This document shows, in pieces, positions 55,384 through 64,000 of a stretch of 64,000 nt of DNA. Each line of letters starts with the position of its first letter. Positions within the stretch are counted from its first letter, which is position 1. Source of the DNA: Marasmius tenuissimus (taxonomy: Eukaryota; Basidiomycota; Agaricomycetes; Agaricales; Marasmiaceae); assembly GCA_029532415.1 (NCBI GenBank), contig JAQOTA010000050.1, positions 3,534,001-3,598,000 of the forward strand. The letters are read 5' to 3'. The position numbers and the translations under genes were made by a program. Below the pieces are notes generated by a model. It was not told the DNA's origin. It made no database searches and saw only the letters and a program-made list of their open reading frames with translations.

Positions 55384-56630
55384 TATTGATCGTTTTAGAG
55401 CCTCGGAGCAACAGACGAGCCAGATGCAAAATGTCGACGGAGACTGAGGGGGTAGCGCAGAGAGAACAGGGATATGGGAACTTGTAGGTGATTTGTCGAA
55501 ACCCAGATGAGGGGAGAATATAAGGATCTTCCAGCTGGCATATTCCCGCCCGGATTTTTCAACTTGGATATTCTCACAACACTATACAAAAAACGCCCCT
55601 GACCGTTTGCGTAATGCCCCCCACACGTAATGAATCGCTCAAGCCGGCCCTAAACTCGTCATTATATCCATCTCACCGAACTTTTTTCTGTTTTTCCACA
55701 TCTCACATCGAGGTCCTCTATACCAATGTACTCCAGGCGTAATTTCCAAGCCGTGAGTGCTCATGGCAAAGGACCGAGACCGATTTAGGAGGATTATAAT
55801 GCTCTGTTCTGCTATCTTTCATCGACGCGTTCTAGAGCTTCGCTTTTCTCATATATTTTCATTAGACACACAACAGCTCTTCTGACAGGCGTGTAGATAC
55901 AGTTGTCTTGTGGCTTAATATTCGGCGTACCCATCTAATAAGGCCAGCATTGAGTCTCCGTATCAGTCCTTGTCAGTGTAGGTCAGCGGCGTTTTCACTT
56001 CGTGATAGAAATAGAATTAAAAAACCACATGGACCTCCGAAATAATGCGAGTTTCGCCAACTGCAGATGAAAGGTATGAAACAGTCGGAGTCCACGGTTC
56101 TGTCGGGAGTCGGGCACCCTTCTGCTGCGAGTTACTCCGCTTTGGACCCAGTGGCCCACATACGTGGGCCCTGGAGAGGTACCTGAAACACAGCACACGC
56201 TTCAAAGCTTCACCTTCAGCACACTCGTGGCAGGGTCCTGCAAATTGAATGCATGCAACTTCCCGCGGCTCGTTCTGGCAGGATGGGAATGGCTAGCTTG
56301 GAAGCCGAGATGAAAACACGAGCGGTAATTCGATCGTTCCTAGTCGGGACAGTGTGCACTGTAATGACAGAATCATGAGTGCGCTCCGTGCTGAGTGGAA
56401 ATTCCTTGAATCCAGAACCGCTAAGGGAGGCAATGGCATGGAAAGTTGAAAGCTCATCTCAGAAAGCACCCTCAGAAAGGCGTCCTCTGGAAGTCTACTG
56501 TAGGAAGCGAGAACGAAGCTGGCGCTGGCGCTGGAGGGATCAAGGACCTATTTCGGTTACATGGCTCCGGCTTGAATCTGACTCGATGAGGAAAATTTTT
56601 AGCAGGCAGTGGCAAGGACGACGCTGACAA
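55384..56630. other. Long intergenic region (1.25 kb)
   Basis: The longest gene-free stretch here. No convincing ORF, tRNA or repeat. It contains one possible short spliced frame: ATG at 55726, donor GTGAGT at 55753, acceptor GTTCTAG at 55835 and a stop at 55863-55865 (18 residues), preceded by a T-rich tract. That is too short to call. The last 400 bp should include the FEX promoter. Confidence 0.5.
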
Positions 56631-57965
56631 ATGTCAAATAACGTTCATGCCCTCTCCTCGATGGCCAACGCAGCATCGAATGCCAAGGATGAGCAATCGG
56701 GAGCGACCCACCCTCCAGTCGATATCGATGTCGAATCCGTGCACGAGGTAGAAGGCCAAGATCTGACTACTGCGTATCCACCATCAGTTCAACGCCACCC
56801 TCTCCCATCATCCAAAACATACCATGCATTATCACCTCATATCCTTGGTCTTCTCATACCCTTTACAATATTCGGAACTCTCGCAAGATTAGGTCTTCAA
56901 GCACTCACCACCTATGATGGACAGAGCATCTTTCCGTTGGCCTATATTCAGTCCACCGGTTGTTTTGTGATGGGCTTTTTTCTCCGTCTGAAGGGTCCCA
57001 TGGGTGAATTGTGAGTCGAGTGCGCTCTCGTTCTTCTTTTATACCCTGACGAACGATCTCAAATTAGCTATACCCCCTTGTATACCGCAATAACGACCGG
57101 TGAGGTCCTATGAGACCACAAATACTCCATGCAGAAATACTCAGATTGTCACAAGGCTTCTGTGGTTCTTTGACCACGTTCTCGGGCTGGCAATTCGACA
57201 TATTCGACTCGTGGATAAACTACAGTGGCGCAGATCGTGGTGGGCTTCGCCATGTACGTTTCTATTTCCAGTCTACCACCATAATCATGGGGACATCTTC
57301 TCACTCTCACTCACATAATGCGGATGCAGTTCATCGATGGGCTCACAAAAACAGTCTTCACCCTATCTATATCACTCGCCTCGCTATCCTTTGGATCTTA
57401 CCTTTGCAAACATACAGCAGAACCATATGTTTCTAAACTTGGACGGTACTCACCACCCCGAACAGTTCGAGTAACTCTCACCATGCTATCAGTCCTCACG
57501 TACTTCGCCACAATCCCAGTCTATTTTCTCCTCTCCCCTTCTTTCCGCCGTCAAGCCACCGCCGCACTTCTATTTGCCTACCCTGGTACCCTCACACGCT
57601 ACCTTCTATCCGTCTACCTCAATCCAATCATCGAATCTTTCCCCCTCGGCACGTTCTCAGCAAACATCATCGGCACAGGCCTTCTCGCCATATTTCACGT
57701 CTTACAAGACTTGGGGGCTGGTTCGCGTAACCCAGTCTCACCAAATACGTGCTCGTTATTGCAAGGACTAGGAGATGGGTATTGCGCCTGCTTGACGACC
57801 ATAAGTACGTTCGCGGCTGAAATTAGGACGTTGAAGGCGCCGTGGGAGAAGATCAGATATGTGGTCTTGAGTTGGGTGGTAGGGCAGGCATTAATTCTTA
57901 TGGTTACGGGGCCCGCAATGTTGTCTGGGGCGGTGGGGAAGGACCGAGTGTGCACGTTTGAGTAG
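56631..57965 (+). CDS. FEX1: Fluoride exporter FEX (double CrcB domain)
   Basis: Plasma-membrane fluoride channel/exporter that protects against environmental fluoride. Eukaryotic FEX is a fusion of two bacterial CrcB-type halves. The soluble N-terminus (~75 residues) is followed by HILGLLIPFTIFGTLARLGL, IFPLAYIQSTGCFVMGFF and YTPLYTAITTGFCGSLTTFS (first CrcB-type core with the conserved GFCGSLTTFS), then a central linker and the second half: TALLFAYPGTLTRYLLSVYL, FPLGTFSANIIGTGLLAIF, GLGDGYCACLTTISTFAAEI (second core) and YVVLSWVVGQALILMVTGPA. About 380 residues, four exons. Both halves keep the Asn/Phe/Thr-rich pore motifs (FSGW, TISTF, SANIIGT). Confidence 0.92.
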
Positions 57966-58091
57966 ATGAGTAGAATAAACGTCTTACGATGTACTAATGC
58001 TATATTAATATCCATTGCGGATCGCCATCCCGTCGACAGAATTCAGAGACTTATTGTATTAGTAGGGTAAGGTGAATGAGTTACACTGTTT

Positions 58092-59563
58092 TTATCGTCG
58101 CAGATACTTGGTGACCTCCTCCCAAGACAACATACGTTCTCGTTCCTTCCCCTCCTTCGCTCGTCCTCTCTCTTCCTCGTCCACCTTCCTCCAATCCTCA
58201 TACGTCGTAACAGAGCCCTCCAGAAGGCCCTTTTCGATCTCGGACGGAAGAGAATCCAAATCCACACTCGACTCGTCAGGGTTGAGCAATAACTCCTCCT
58301 CAAGCTTCCCACTCTCAACCTCCTGGTCCGCCATCACCACGTCCTTCAGAATCCCTTCATCGGCGACATTGTACGCGTCCATCATAGTCGCAGCCAAAAC
58401 GCCCTTCGCACCCATGGCAGCCCAGCCGGAAGCATACATATGTTTGAGTATGTGCCCAGACGGGGTTGGGGAGACGAGACGGTTGGTAGGGGAAATTGTA
58501 CGGAGATATCCAAGGGTGGGGGAGTACAAATCAACATCCGCCGTCGACATTGAAGAGGAAGAGGAAGAAGGTAGAGTGAATGATTCTCCGTGGAATCCTA
58601 AGGAAGTGATGACTAGATCAGTGGGGAGTTGAGTAGTGAGACCTGTGGGTACGGCTTTGCCGGTTGTCTTGTCGACTTCTGTGTGTCCGAGTGTAAGTGT
58701 ATGTCCATGGGCATGTGAGTTATGGCTGGGGGCAATTTCGAGAGGGTTTCGGTAGAACTCAAGGCTCCAAGTCTTTTTGGATGAAGAATCTGTGTTTTTG
58801 GAACCTTTTTGAGGAGATCGAGTGTTCGGGATTGTTGTCGTGTCAATTTGATTCCCTCTTGGACTTGGAGAACCGAAGGGTCCAAGGGAGCCATACGTGC
58901 TTCCGATAAATTCATCATCTCTCTGAGCTCCTTCGTGGTGAACGCAGCTTCTAGAGGTCCCCTTCTCCCAACAATGGACACATGCTCTATCGTTGACCTC
59001 CGCAACACGTCCAACACGCTCTCCGGAACGTCGTACGGTGCGAGCTCCTCGGGCGACATGAGCAGAATCCTAGCCACATCCAACGAAACGTTTCCCAACC
59101 CAATAATCGAGACGTGTTTAACCTTGTCCAACGGTGGTGGAGAGGCATTAGACGGATGTGCTGTATACCAATGGACCACATCCAACGCAGGTAGCACCAC
59201 GTCTTTCTGCGGCGGTAACGAAGGGTGCAATCGCGGTCTCGTGCATCCCGTCGCGAGCAAGAGATGCGTGTAGTTCTTCAACAATGACTGCGTGGGTAAC
59301 TGGAGGTTATGCCCAAATCCACCGGTACTCCCGATGTTCACGTTTCCAAAGAACCGAAGTCGGGAATCCGATGCTGCCTGGTCGAATTTGTGGACGCAGT
59401 TTTTGACTTCTGGGTGGTCCGGGGCAACACCGTATCGGACGAGACCGTGTGGGCACCATAGACGGTCGTAGACGTCAATTCGGAGGGGTCTGCTTGTTCT
59501 AGAGAGGATGCGAGAGGCGACGTAGAACCCGGATGGGCCGCCGCCTATGATTCCGAGCTTCAT
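58092..59563 (-). CDS. ARH1: Mitochondrial NADPH:adrenodoxin oxidoreductase (Arh1/FDXR), one frame break
   Basis: FAD enzyme that passes electrons from NADPH to ferredoxin for iron-sulfur cluster and heme A synthesis. Single exon, about 490 residues. The FAD site is KLGIIGGGPSGFYVASRIL; then VYDRLWCPHGLVRYGVAPDH, THLLLATGC, the NADPH site VSIIGLGNVSLDVARILL, VSIVGRRGPLEAAFTTKELRE, and in the second part TWSLEFYRNP, TLTLGHTEVD, LPTDLVITSLGFHGE and SGWAAMGAKGVLAATMMDAY. Near 58803 the frame breaks between LDLLKK and GSKNTDSS; restoring one G in the minus-strand AAAAAGG (to AAAAAGGG) repairs it, otherwise the protein would end at 58613 with a foreign tail. No obvious mitochondrial presequence is encoded upstream in frame; a missed 5' exon is possible. 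Confidence 0.88.
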
Positions 59564-60214
59564 AGCTGGTGAAAGCTGGGAGGGCCGGGTGTGTCGGTGT
59601 GGTATTAGCCTGAGTCATGTTGGCGGGAGGTTCATACCCGTGTGAACCCATTTCAATATTACTGCACGATTGAGATTCGTGTTATAGCGACTGAGGTTTA
59701 TGAATTAAATCTACATGCTCATAAAGCTTAAACCCTCTGACAGACACCCATGTGGACGCAATACCAGAAACTGAGTACAAAGGAGCTGTGAGTCTGCCAC
59801 GAACAAGTGTAGTTGGTATTTATAGCCTTTTATTTCTTGCTGTTCCCTTTCGTTCCTCTCCCGATGCAGAATCATCCATCTGACGCAACGGGCGCGAACT
59901 TTGACGAATCCAACTGGACGATTGGGTCGGTTCTACTATTAGGCACACGCCCTCGGCACGACCCTGTAAATTGACAGGGGGAATGTCGTTGAATGAATAC
60001 TCAGCCAAGGGTGTTAAGAAATCTGGTGTTAAAGTGGTATGATGCCTCCGTTGGAAGGATGACTGAGACTTAAGACCAGATGAGGGAAGATGAAAGAGAG
60101 AGAGAACGAGATCGGAGTTTAAACCACTCTTAAGTGATAACCTCCTTCTGTCCAGTAAGAGGGCATCAAATCCCTCGCTTATTTCCCATCCTGGCTGCCT
60201 ACGAATCGCAATCG
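59564..60214. other. ARH1/CK2-beta divergent region
   Basis: 651 bp between divergent start codons. The minus frame from about 60200 down to a stop at 59820 stays open for some 130 codons but has no ATG and no clear splice entry, so I do not call it a gene. A CT/AG-rich tract lies at 60091-60110. Confidence 0.45.
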
Positions 60215-61861
60215 ATGGATACCTCCCAACAAGAATTCGAGGAGGAGGAAGTCATCAGCGGTACTGGTGAGGGCGACGAAATCATGGAGGAAGTTGAAGA
60301 GGGCTATAGTGAGTTATCCCCTGTAGTTCACTTTTTTTTCTGACAAGTTTCACTTCGCTTGTCGCTTGGACCACGCCCCTTGTCTTCGCTTTCTCGCTAT
60401 CGCCTTGCTGGCCTTTATCTCTCTTAATCTCTCTCTACCAACACCGAAAACACGATGTCAGCCTCATCAACACCAACGTCGACATTAACTTGGATCAGCT
60501 GGTTCTGCTCGTTACCAGGGCACGAATACTTTTGCGAAGTCACTGAAGATTTCATCGAAGATGATTTCAATCTCACCGGATTGAACACGATGGTACCGTT
60601 CTGGAAGGAAGCAATGGAGATGGTGCTGGATGTTGAACCAGGTGCGTCTCAAACTCATCACTTCACTCGCCAGCTCAGAATCTCACCCCCCCCTGTGAAC
60701 AGATGAAGAAGCAACCAAAATCCCCGACGTCTCCATCGTCGAATCTTCCGCCGAAATGCTCTACGGACTCGTTCACTCACGTTACATCCTCACACGCGTC
60801 GGTCTGCAGGCTATGGTACGTTACGACGATCCTCCGAGACATCTCTAGCCCTTGATCGCGGACTAATCTGAAGTTCTGTGTCTTTGCGAGTTAGGTAGAC
60901 AAATACGAAGCTGGAATATTCGGGTCGTGCCCTAGAGTGTACTGCGTCGGATGCAACGTCGTCCCGTGTGGGAGATCTGACATGCCTGGACTCGACACCG
61001 TCAAACTCTTCTGTCCAAACTGCAACGATATCTACACGCCTCCTAGCAGTCGGTTCCAAGGCGTGGACGGTGCGTAAATCCCCACGCACTCTACATCTTC
61101 CTCACACGAATCTTGCTCGCAGGCGCCTTCTTCGGGACAACCTTCCCTCACCTCTTCTTCCAAACCTATAAAGAACTCGCCCCCGCTCCATTTTGGAAAG
61201 CTCCTTCCTCCACTTCAGCTGTGACAGCCGCGAGCGCGTCCCCTCGGAGCAGCACCGGCTCGCTCTCATTCAAAAACCCGAATCCTCATGGTGGACAAAA
61301 ACGTGCGGCAGGGTACGTCTACGTACCGCGGATATATGGCTTCAAAGTGAGCGAGAGAGCCAAGTCTGGGCCACGGATGCATTGGTTGAGGTTGAGGCCT
61401 GAGAGTCCGGAGGAGTTGGAGATGGTGGATTGGAGGGGGAGGTGGATCGATGAGGAGGATGAATATGATGATGATGACGATGAGGAGGAGGAGGATAGGA
61501 GGATGGAGGATTTCGATCCGGTGAGTGTTGAAATTCGTTGCTTGTGTGTGTCTCAAGATGTTGACATTGTTTGATCTGGAAGGATGCTGTTGATGATGAA
61601 GAGGATGATGATGACGAAGAAGAGGAGGAAGAGGAGGCTGGTGGTGGTCAACCCACTGCGGGTGTGCCGGGAGGACGAAGATACGCGACTGGACCAGTTT
61701 CTTCACATGAACCTTTGCAGTCAGCTAGGACCGCCCCTACAGCGATGACTTTTCGACCCTCTCCGCAGCAGATAGAGAGAGGATTTGAGAACTCGGGGGC
61801 AGGAAAGGTCCGAGTGGTCAGACAGCAACGGCTCCCCTCTGTTGGTGTAGTCCACGGATAG
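60215..61861 (+). CDS. CKB1: Casein kinase 2 regulatory beta subunit
   Basis: Regulatory dimer of protein kinase CK2. The acidic N-terminus [18 protein letters not shown] is joined by an unusually long (~140 bp) intron to [20 protein letters not shown], then [59 protein letters not shown], the zinc-binding pairs (CPRVYCVGC and FCPNC), [31 protein letters not shown], and [15 protein letters not shown]. The tail is strongly acidic (runs of Asp/Glu encoded by GAT/GAG repeats), giving about 420 residues, longer than animal CK2-beta. A second ATG at 60455, just inside the acceptor, would give [13 protein letters not shown] without the acidic head. Confidence 0.93.
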
Positions 61862-62480
61862 AGTGTTATAAGGTACGGGTCGGGGGTGATAAGTCGATTT
61901 TCGGGTTTATATTGTCTATGTTCTGCTATACCTCCGCGTCCACTTGTTGTGGCTTTCGTATTTATATTGACTGTAGATGTGTCGCTCATCGATGCTTCGT
62001 TTGCGGATTGCAGGTTGCTCGTCGTAAACTTAATACTTTAGCTATCTTTTATTCCACATACATAAGTACGTCCGTTGGGTCCACACACGAATACCCAGGA
62101 TCCACAATGTTAATCCGTCTGTGGTCAGTCTCTGGAAGATACCACATTGTACAGACAGCTTGGACCGATCTCACCCTGGCCGAAATTCAAAGAGAAAGAC
62201 CCGTGGGCCCTTGATAATCGGGAGTTCAGTTCGGATATAGAGTATAGAGTATATCTGGCTGAGTGCGCCTCGGGACTTCGGAGAAGCACCGTTCTGAGGC
62301 AAACTTCCGCGGAGTTACGTAACGAGCTAGTTGTTCAGGCCGTGAGAACCAACTGTGCAGTTTCAAGCCACCCGACTCCACGTGATCGACGCCTGCCAGT
62401 TTCCCACCCAAAAGTCCTTACTGGTCGCCGCAAGAAACGACTACCGACCCTCCCGACACCTCCTCAAGACATCGGTAAAA
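61862..62480. other. Intergenic region, RPL36 promoter
   Basis: 619 bp between two + strand genes. The palindrome CCACGTGATCG (E-box CACGTG at 62380-62386) lies about 100 bp before the RPL36 ATG and could be a regulatory site. No gene or RNA seen. Confidence 0.5.
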
Positions 62481-63216
62481 ATGGCACGAAGCAGTGAGTG
62501 TTCAGATCGCTTCATGTTCTTGTCGATTTGTGTGGGGTAGAGAGAAGGGACTGGGACTGAGAGGTGCATATCAAGAGATGAGAAAGATCGAACAGGGACG
62601 CAGGTGTTTGGGATGGCGATACGAAGGGAACTTGGCGATATCTGCATTCTGCTATCTTCTTACTGCGATTTGGGGAAGAAAGGACTCAAAAACTGACAAT
62701 ACACAACTCTCATTTCTGTAGACCTGATCCGGGGCTTGAACAAGGGCCACCCCACCACCCCCATCGAAAAAGTTCAACGCCCTAGCCAGCGCAAAGGCAT
62801 CCAATCTACCAAGACCAAATTTGTGAGGTCTGTCATCCGGGAGGTTGCTGGCTTTTCGGCATACGAGAGACGGGTCATGGAATTGTTGAGGAACTCCAAG
62901 GTACGTTCCTTTCAATGTTGTTTTCTGCTGGGGGGGGCACCTCCCCTGTTGTCGCCCCTTGTAGATCGTTGTGTATGTGTTTTACTAACGCTGACTTTGT
63001 TTATCCAGGACAAGAAGGCAAGAAAATTGACAAAGAAGAGGGTAGGTTTTACATTCCCTCCTGAAACGCTTTGAAAGGCGAATTGAATTGATCGGTCATG
63101 CACCTTACTCATTACGCCGTTCTCCCCTTTTATAGCTTGGTACCCTTCTCAGGTCGAAGCGCAAGCTGGAAGAGTTGTCGAGTATCATCCAGGAGAGCAG
63201 AAGGGCCGCGCACTAA
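62481..63216 (+). CDS. RPL36: 60S ribosomal protein L36 (eL36)
   Basis: Large-subunit protein. The first exon is only 13 bp (MARS plus one base), followed by a ~209-bp intron and [60 protein letters not shown], then [11 protein letters not shown] and [20 protein letters not shown], ending SRRAAH. About 100 residues, complete. The large first intron after a tiny coding exon is a common layout for fungal ribosomal protein genes; here it holds no sequence I recognise as a snoRNA. Confidence 0.95.
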
Positions 63217-64000
63217 ATGAATTGCGATGGCAGTACCTGGATAGTCGATATCTTTTTACTGCGGATAGGTAGCTTTTCGCAGTTGGTGGCGGTTTTTGTA
63301 CCTATGCCTACATGTGCCTACATGCGCATTTTTATCCATGCCAAGTCAATTTTTTCTATGGAATTGTTAGCCTCGCAGCCGGTCGCAGTGCAGTCATGAG
63401 CTTTTAGAGTTGTGCTGTAGAGTTGAACCGCAGTCAGCGTTGGACCGTGTGAGAGCATGAAGGTGAATGTGAATTTGTGAGAATGGCAGGGAATCGTGTC
63501 CAGGCCCAGTTGCCGTGCTTGCACATTCTCGATGAGCGTTGCGGCTCGAGCCGGCAATATTGATCGGAGGGTGTGGTCATTGCAATTGACATACCCGGCG
63601 CTCACCCTGTCGTACGACTCCTTCCGACTTTTCCGTCAGCCAGTTCCGTCCTGGCAAACAAGAGATTTTTGAAGAGATATTCTCGCGTTGAATGTGGTAG
63701 AGATGAAATATCGGTACAAAATCCGGAGAGTTAGTGAGGAATTTGAGGAGAAAATCGGGAAAAAATTGGTTTGTAAATTTGTTGTAAAGTCAGCAGCGTG
63801 ATGATGCTTTGTCATAAGATCTGGCTCAGAAAAACGGGCAGATTTGCTTATTATAGTCTGCATGTCTTCCTCCCCGGTCACCAAATCCGCTGCCCCAATT
63901 CCCTCAGACACCAATTTAGAGTGCGCTACAGAGTGCTCTACTCTGCGTGCTCCCTTGACCTTGCCGTCTCTCGGGCGTCGCCGTTCCATATCAGCCTTTG
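63217..64000. other. Right-edge region, no supported gene
   Basis: 784 bp. One minus-strand frame, 63636-63989 (117 codons, ATG at 63989), has a basic start (MERRRPRDGKVKGARR) and a hydrophobic end. It matches no family I know and could be part of a gene lying beyond the edge or a chance frame. A short repeat TGCCTACATG occurs twice at 63305-63324. No RNA gene seen. Confidence 0.4.

Noticed and set aside
59820..60200. About 130 codons open on the minus strand upstream of ARH1
   Set aside because: No ATG, no clear splice entry, no family resemblance, and it runs into the CK2-beta first exon on the opposite strand.
63636..63989. 117-codon minus-strand frame at the right edge
   Set aside because: Not called as a gene: no family match, AT-rich second half, and the upstream context lies outside the window.

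Overview
The window is a gene-dense stretch of the nuclear genome of a filamentous basidiomycete, most likely an agaricomycete. The evidence is many short (about 50-60 bp) GT-AG introns in almost every gene, both strands used about equally, intergenic gaps usually of 100-600 bp, and protein types characteristic of such genomes: a long F-box/leucine-rich protein, an RTA1-family membrane protein, a Zn2Cys6 regulator, a fused double-CrcB fluoride exporter and an SSD1-type RNB protein. I see no transposon, CRISPR, plasmid, prophage or secondary-metabolite cluster. It reads as conserved core genome. Gene models below are single spans that include introns. Splice sites were chosen by eye from donor/acceptor motifs and continuity with the protein family.

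Layout. 1-1255: 3' part of a mitochondrial 2-oxoacid dehydrogenase kinase. 1.6-8.4 kb, all +: a Pro/Ser-rich PPxY protein, an NDR (Cbk1/Orb6-type) kinase, and the DEAD-box helicase Spb4. 8.5-19.0 kb, all -: F-box protein, protein disulfide isomerase, verprolin/WIP, gamma-tubulin complex component 3, TCTP. 19.2-28.1 kb: UTP15 (+), CTNNBL1 (-), RAD7 (+), RBM42 (-), RPL5 (+). 28.3-38 kb: MED17 (-), Zn2Cys6 regulator (+), GPI-anchored Ser/Thr-rich surface protein (-), VPS24 (+), NAD-isocitrate dehydrogenase subunit (+). 38-47.4 kb: SSD1 (+), BTB-domain protein (-), zinc-ribbon protein (+), RTA1-like protein (-). 47.9-55.4 kb: SNF1 kinase (+), a 92-residue protein (-), VID27 (+), a small four-helix-type membrane protein (-). 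56.6-63.2 kb: fluoride exporter FEX (+), adrenodoxin reductase (-), casein kinase 2 beta (+), RPL36 (+). The last ~0.8 kb has no convincing gene.

Functionally this is a mixture rather than an operon-like unit. Recurrent themes are ribosome production (SPB4, UTP15, RPL5, RPL36, a possible RNase P/MRP-type zinc-ribbon protein), growth and polarity signalling (NDR kinase and SSD1, whose yeast counterparts act in one pathway, verprolin, SNF1, CK2 beta) and RNA/DNA maintenance (CTNNBL1, RBM42, RAD7, MED17).

The most useful observations are these. (i) Four highly conserved genes each carry one isolated frame break that is repaired by restoring one base in a short homopolymer. This looks like sequence error more than gene death. 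(ii) There are five GC-AG introns, two of them adjacent in the NDR kinase and two in the IDH gene. (iii) The SSD1 protein keeps all four RNB-domain catalytic aspartates. (iv) Several divergent promoters hold short palindromes or repeated motifs, including an 11-mer shared between the PDI and VID27 promoters. (v) UTP15 and CTNNBL1 converge with only 9 bp between their stop codons. I did not find a new multi-gene biological system here.
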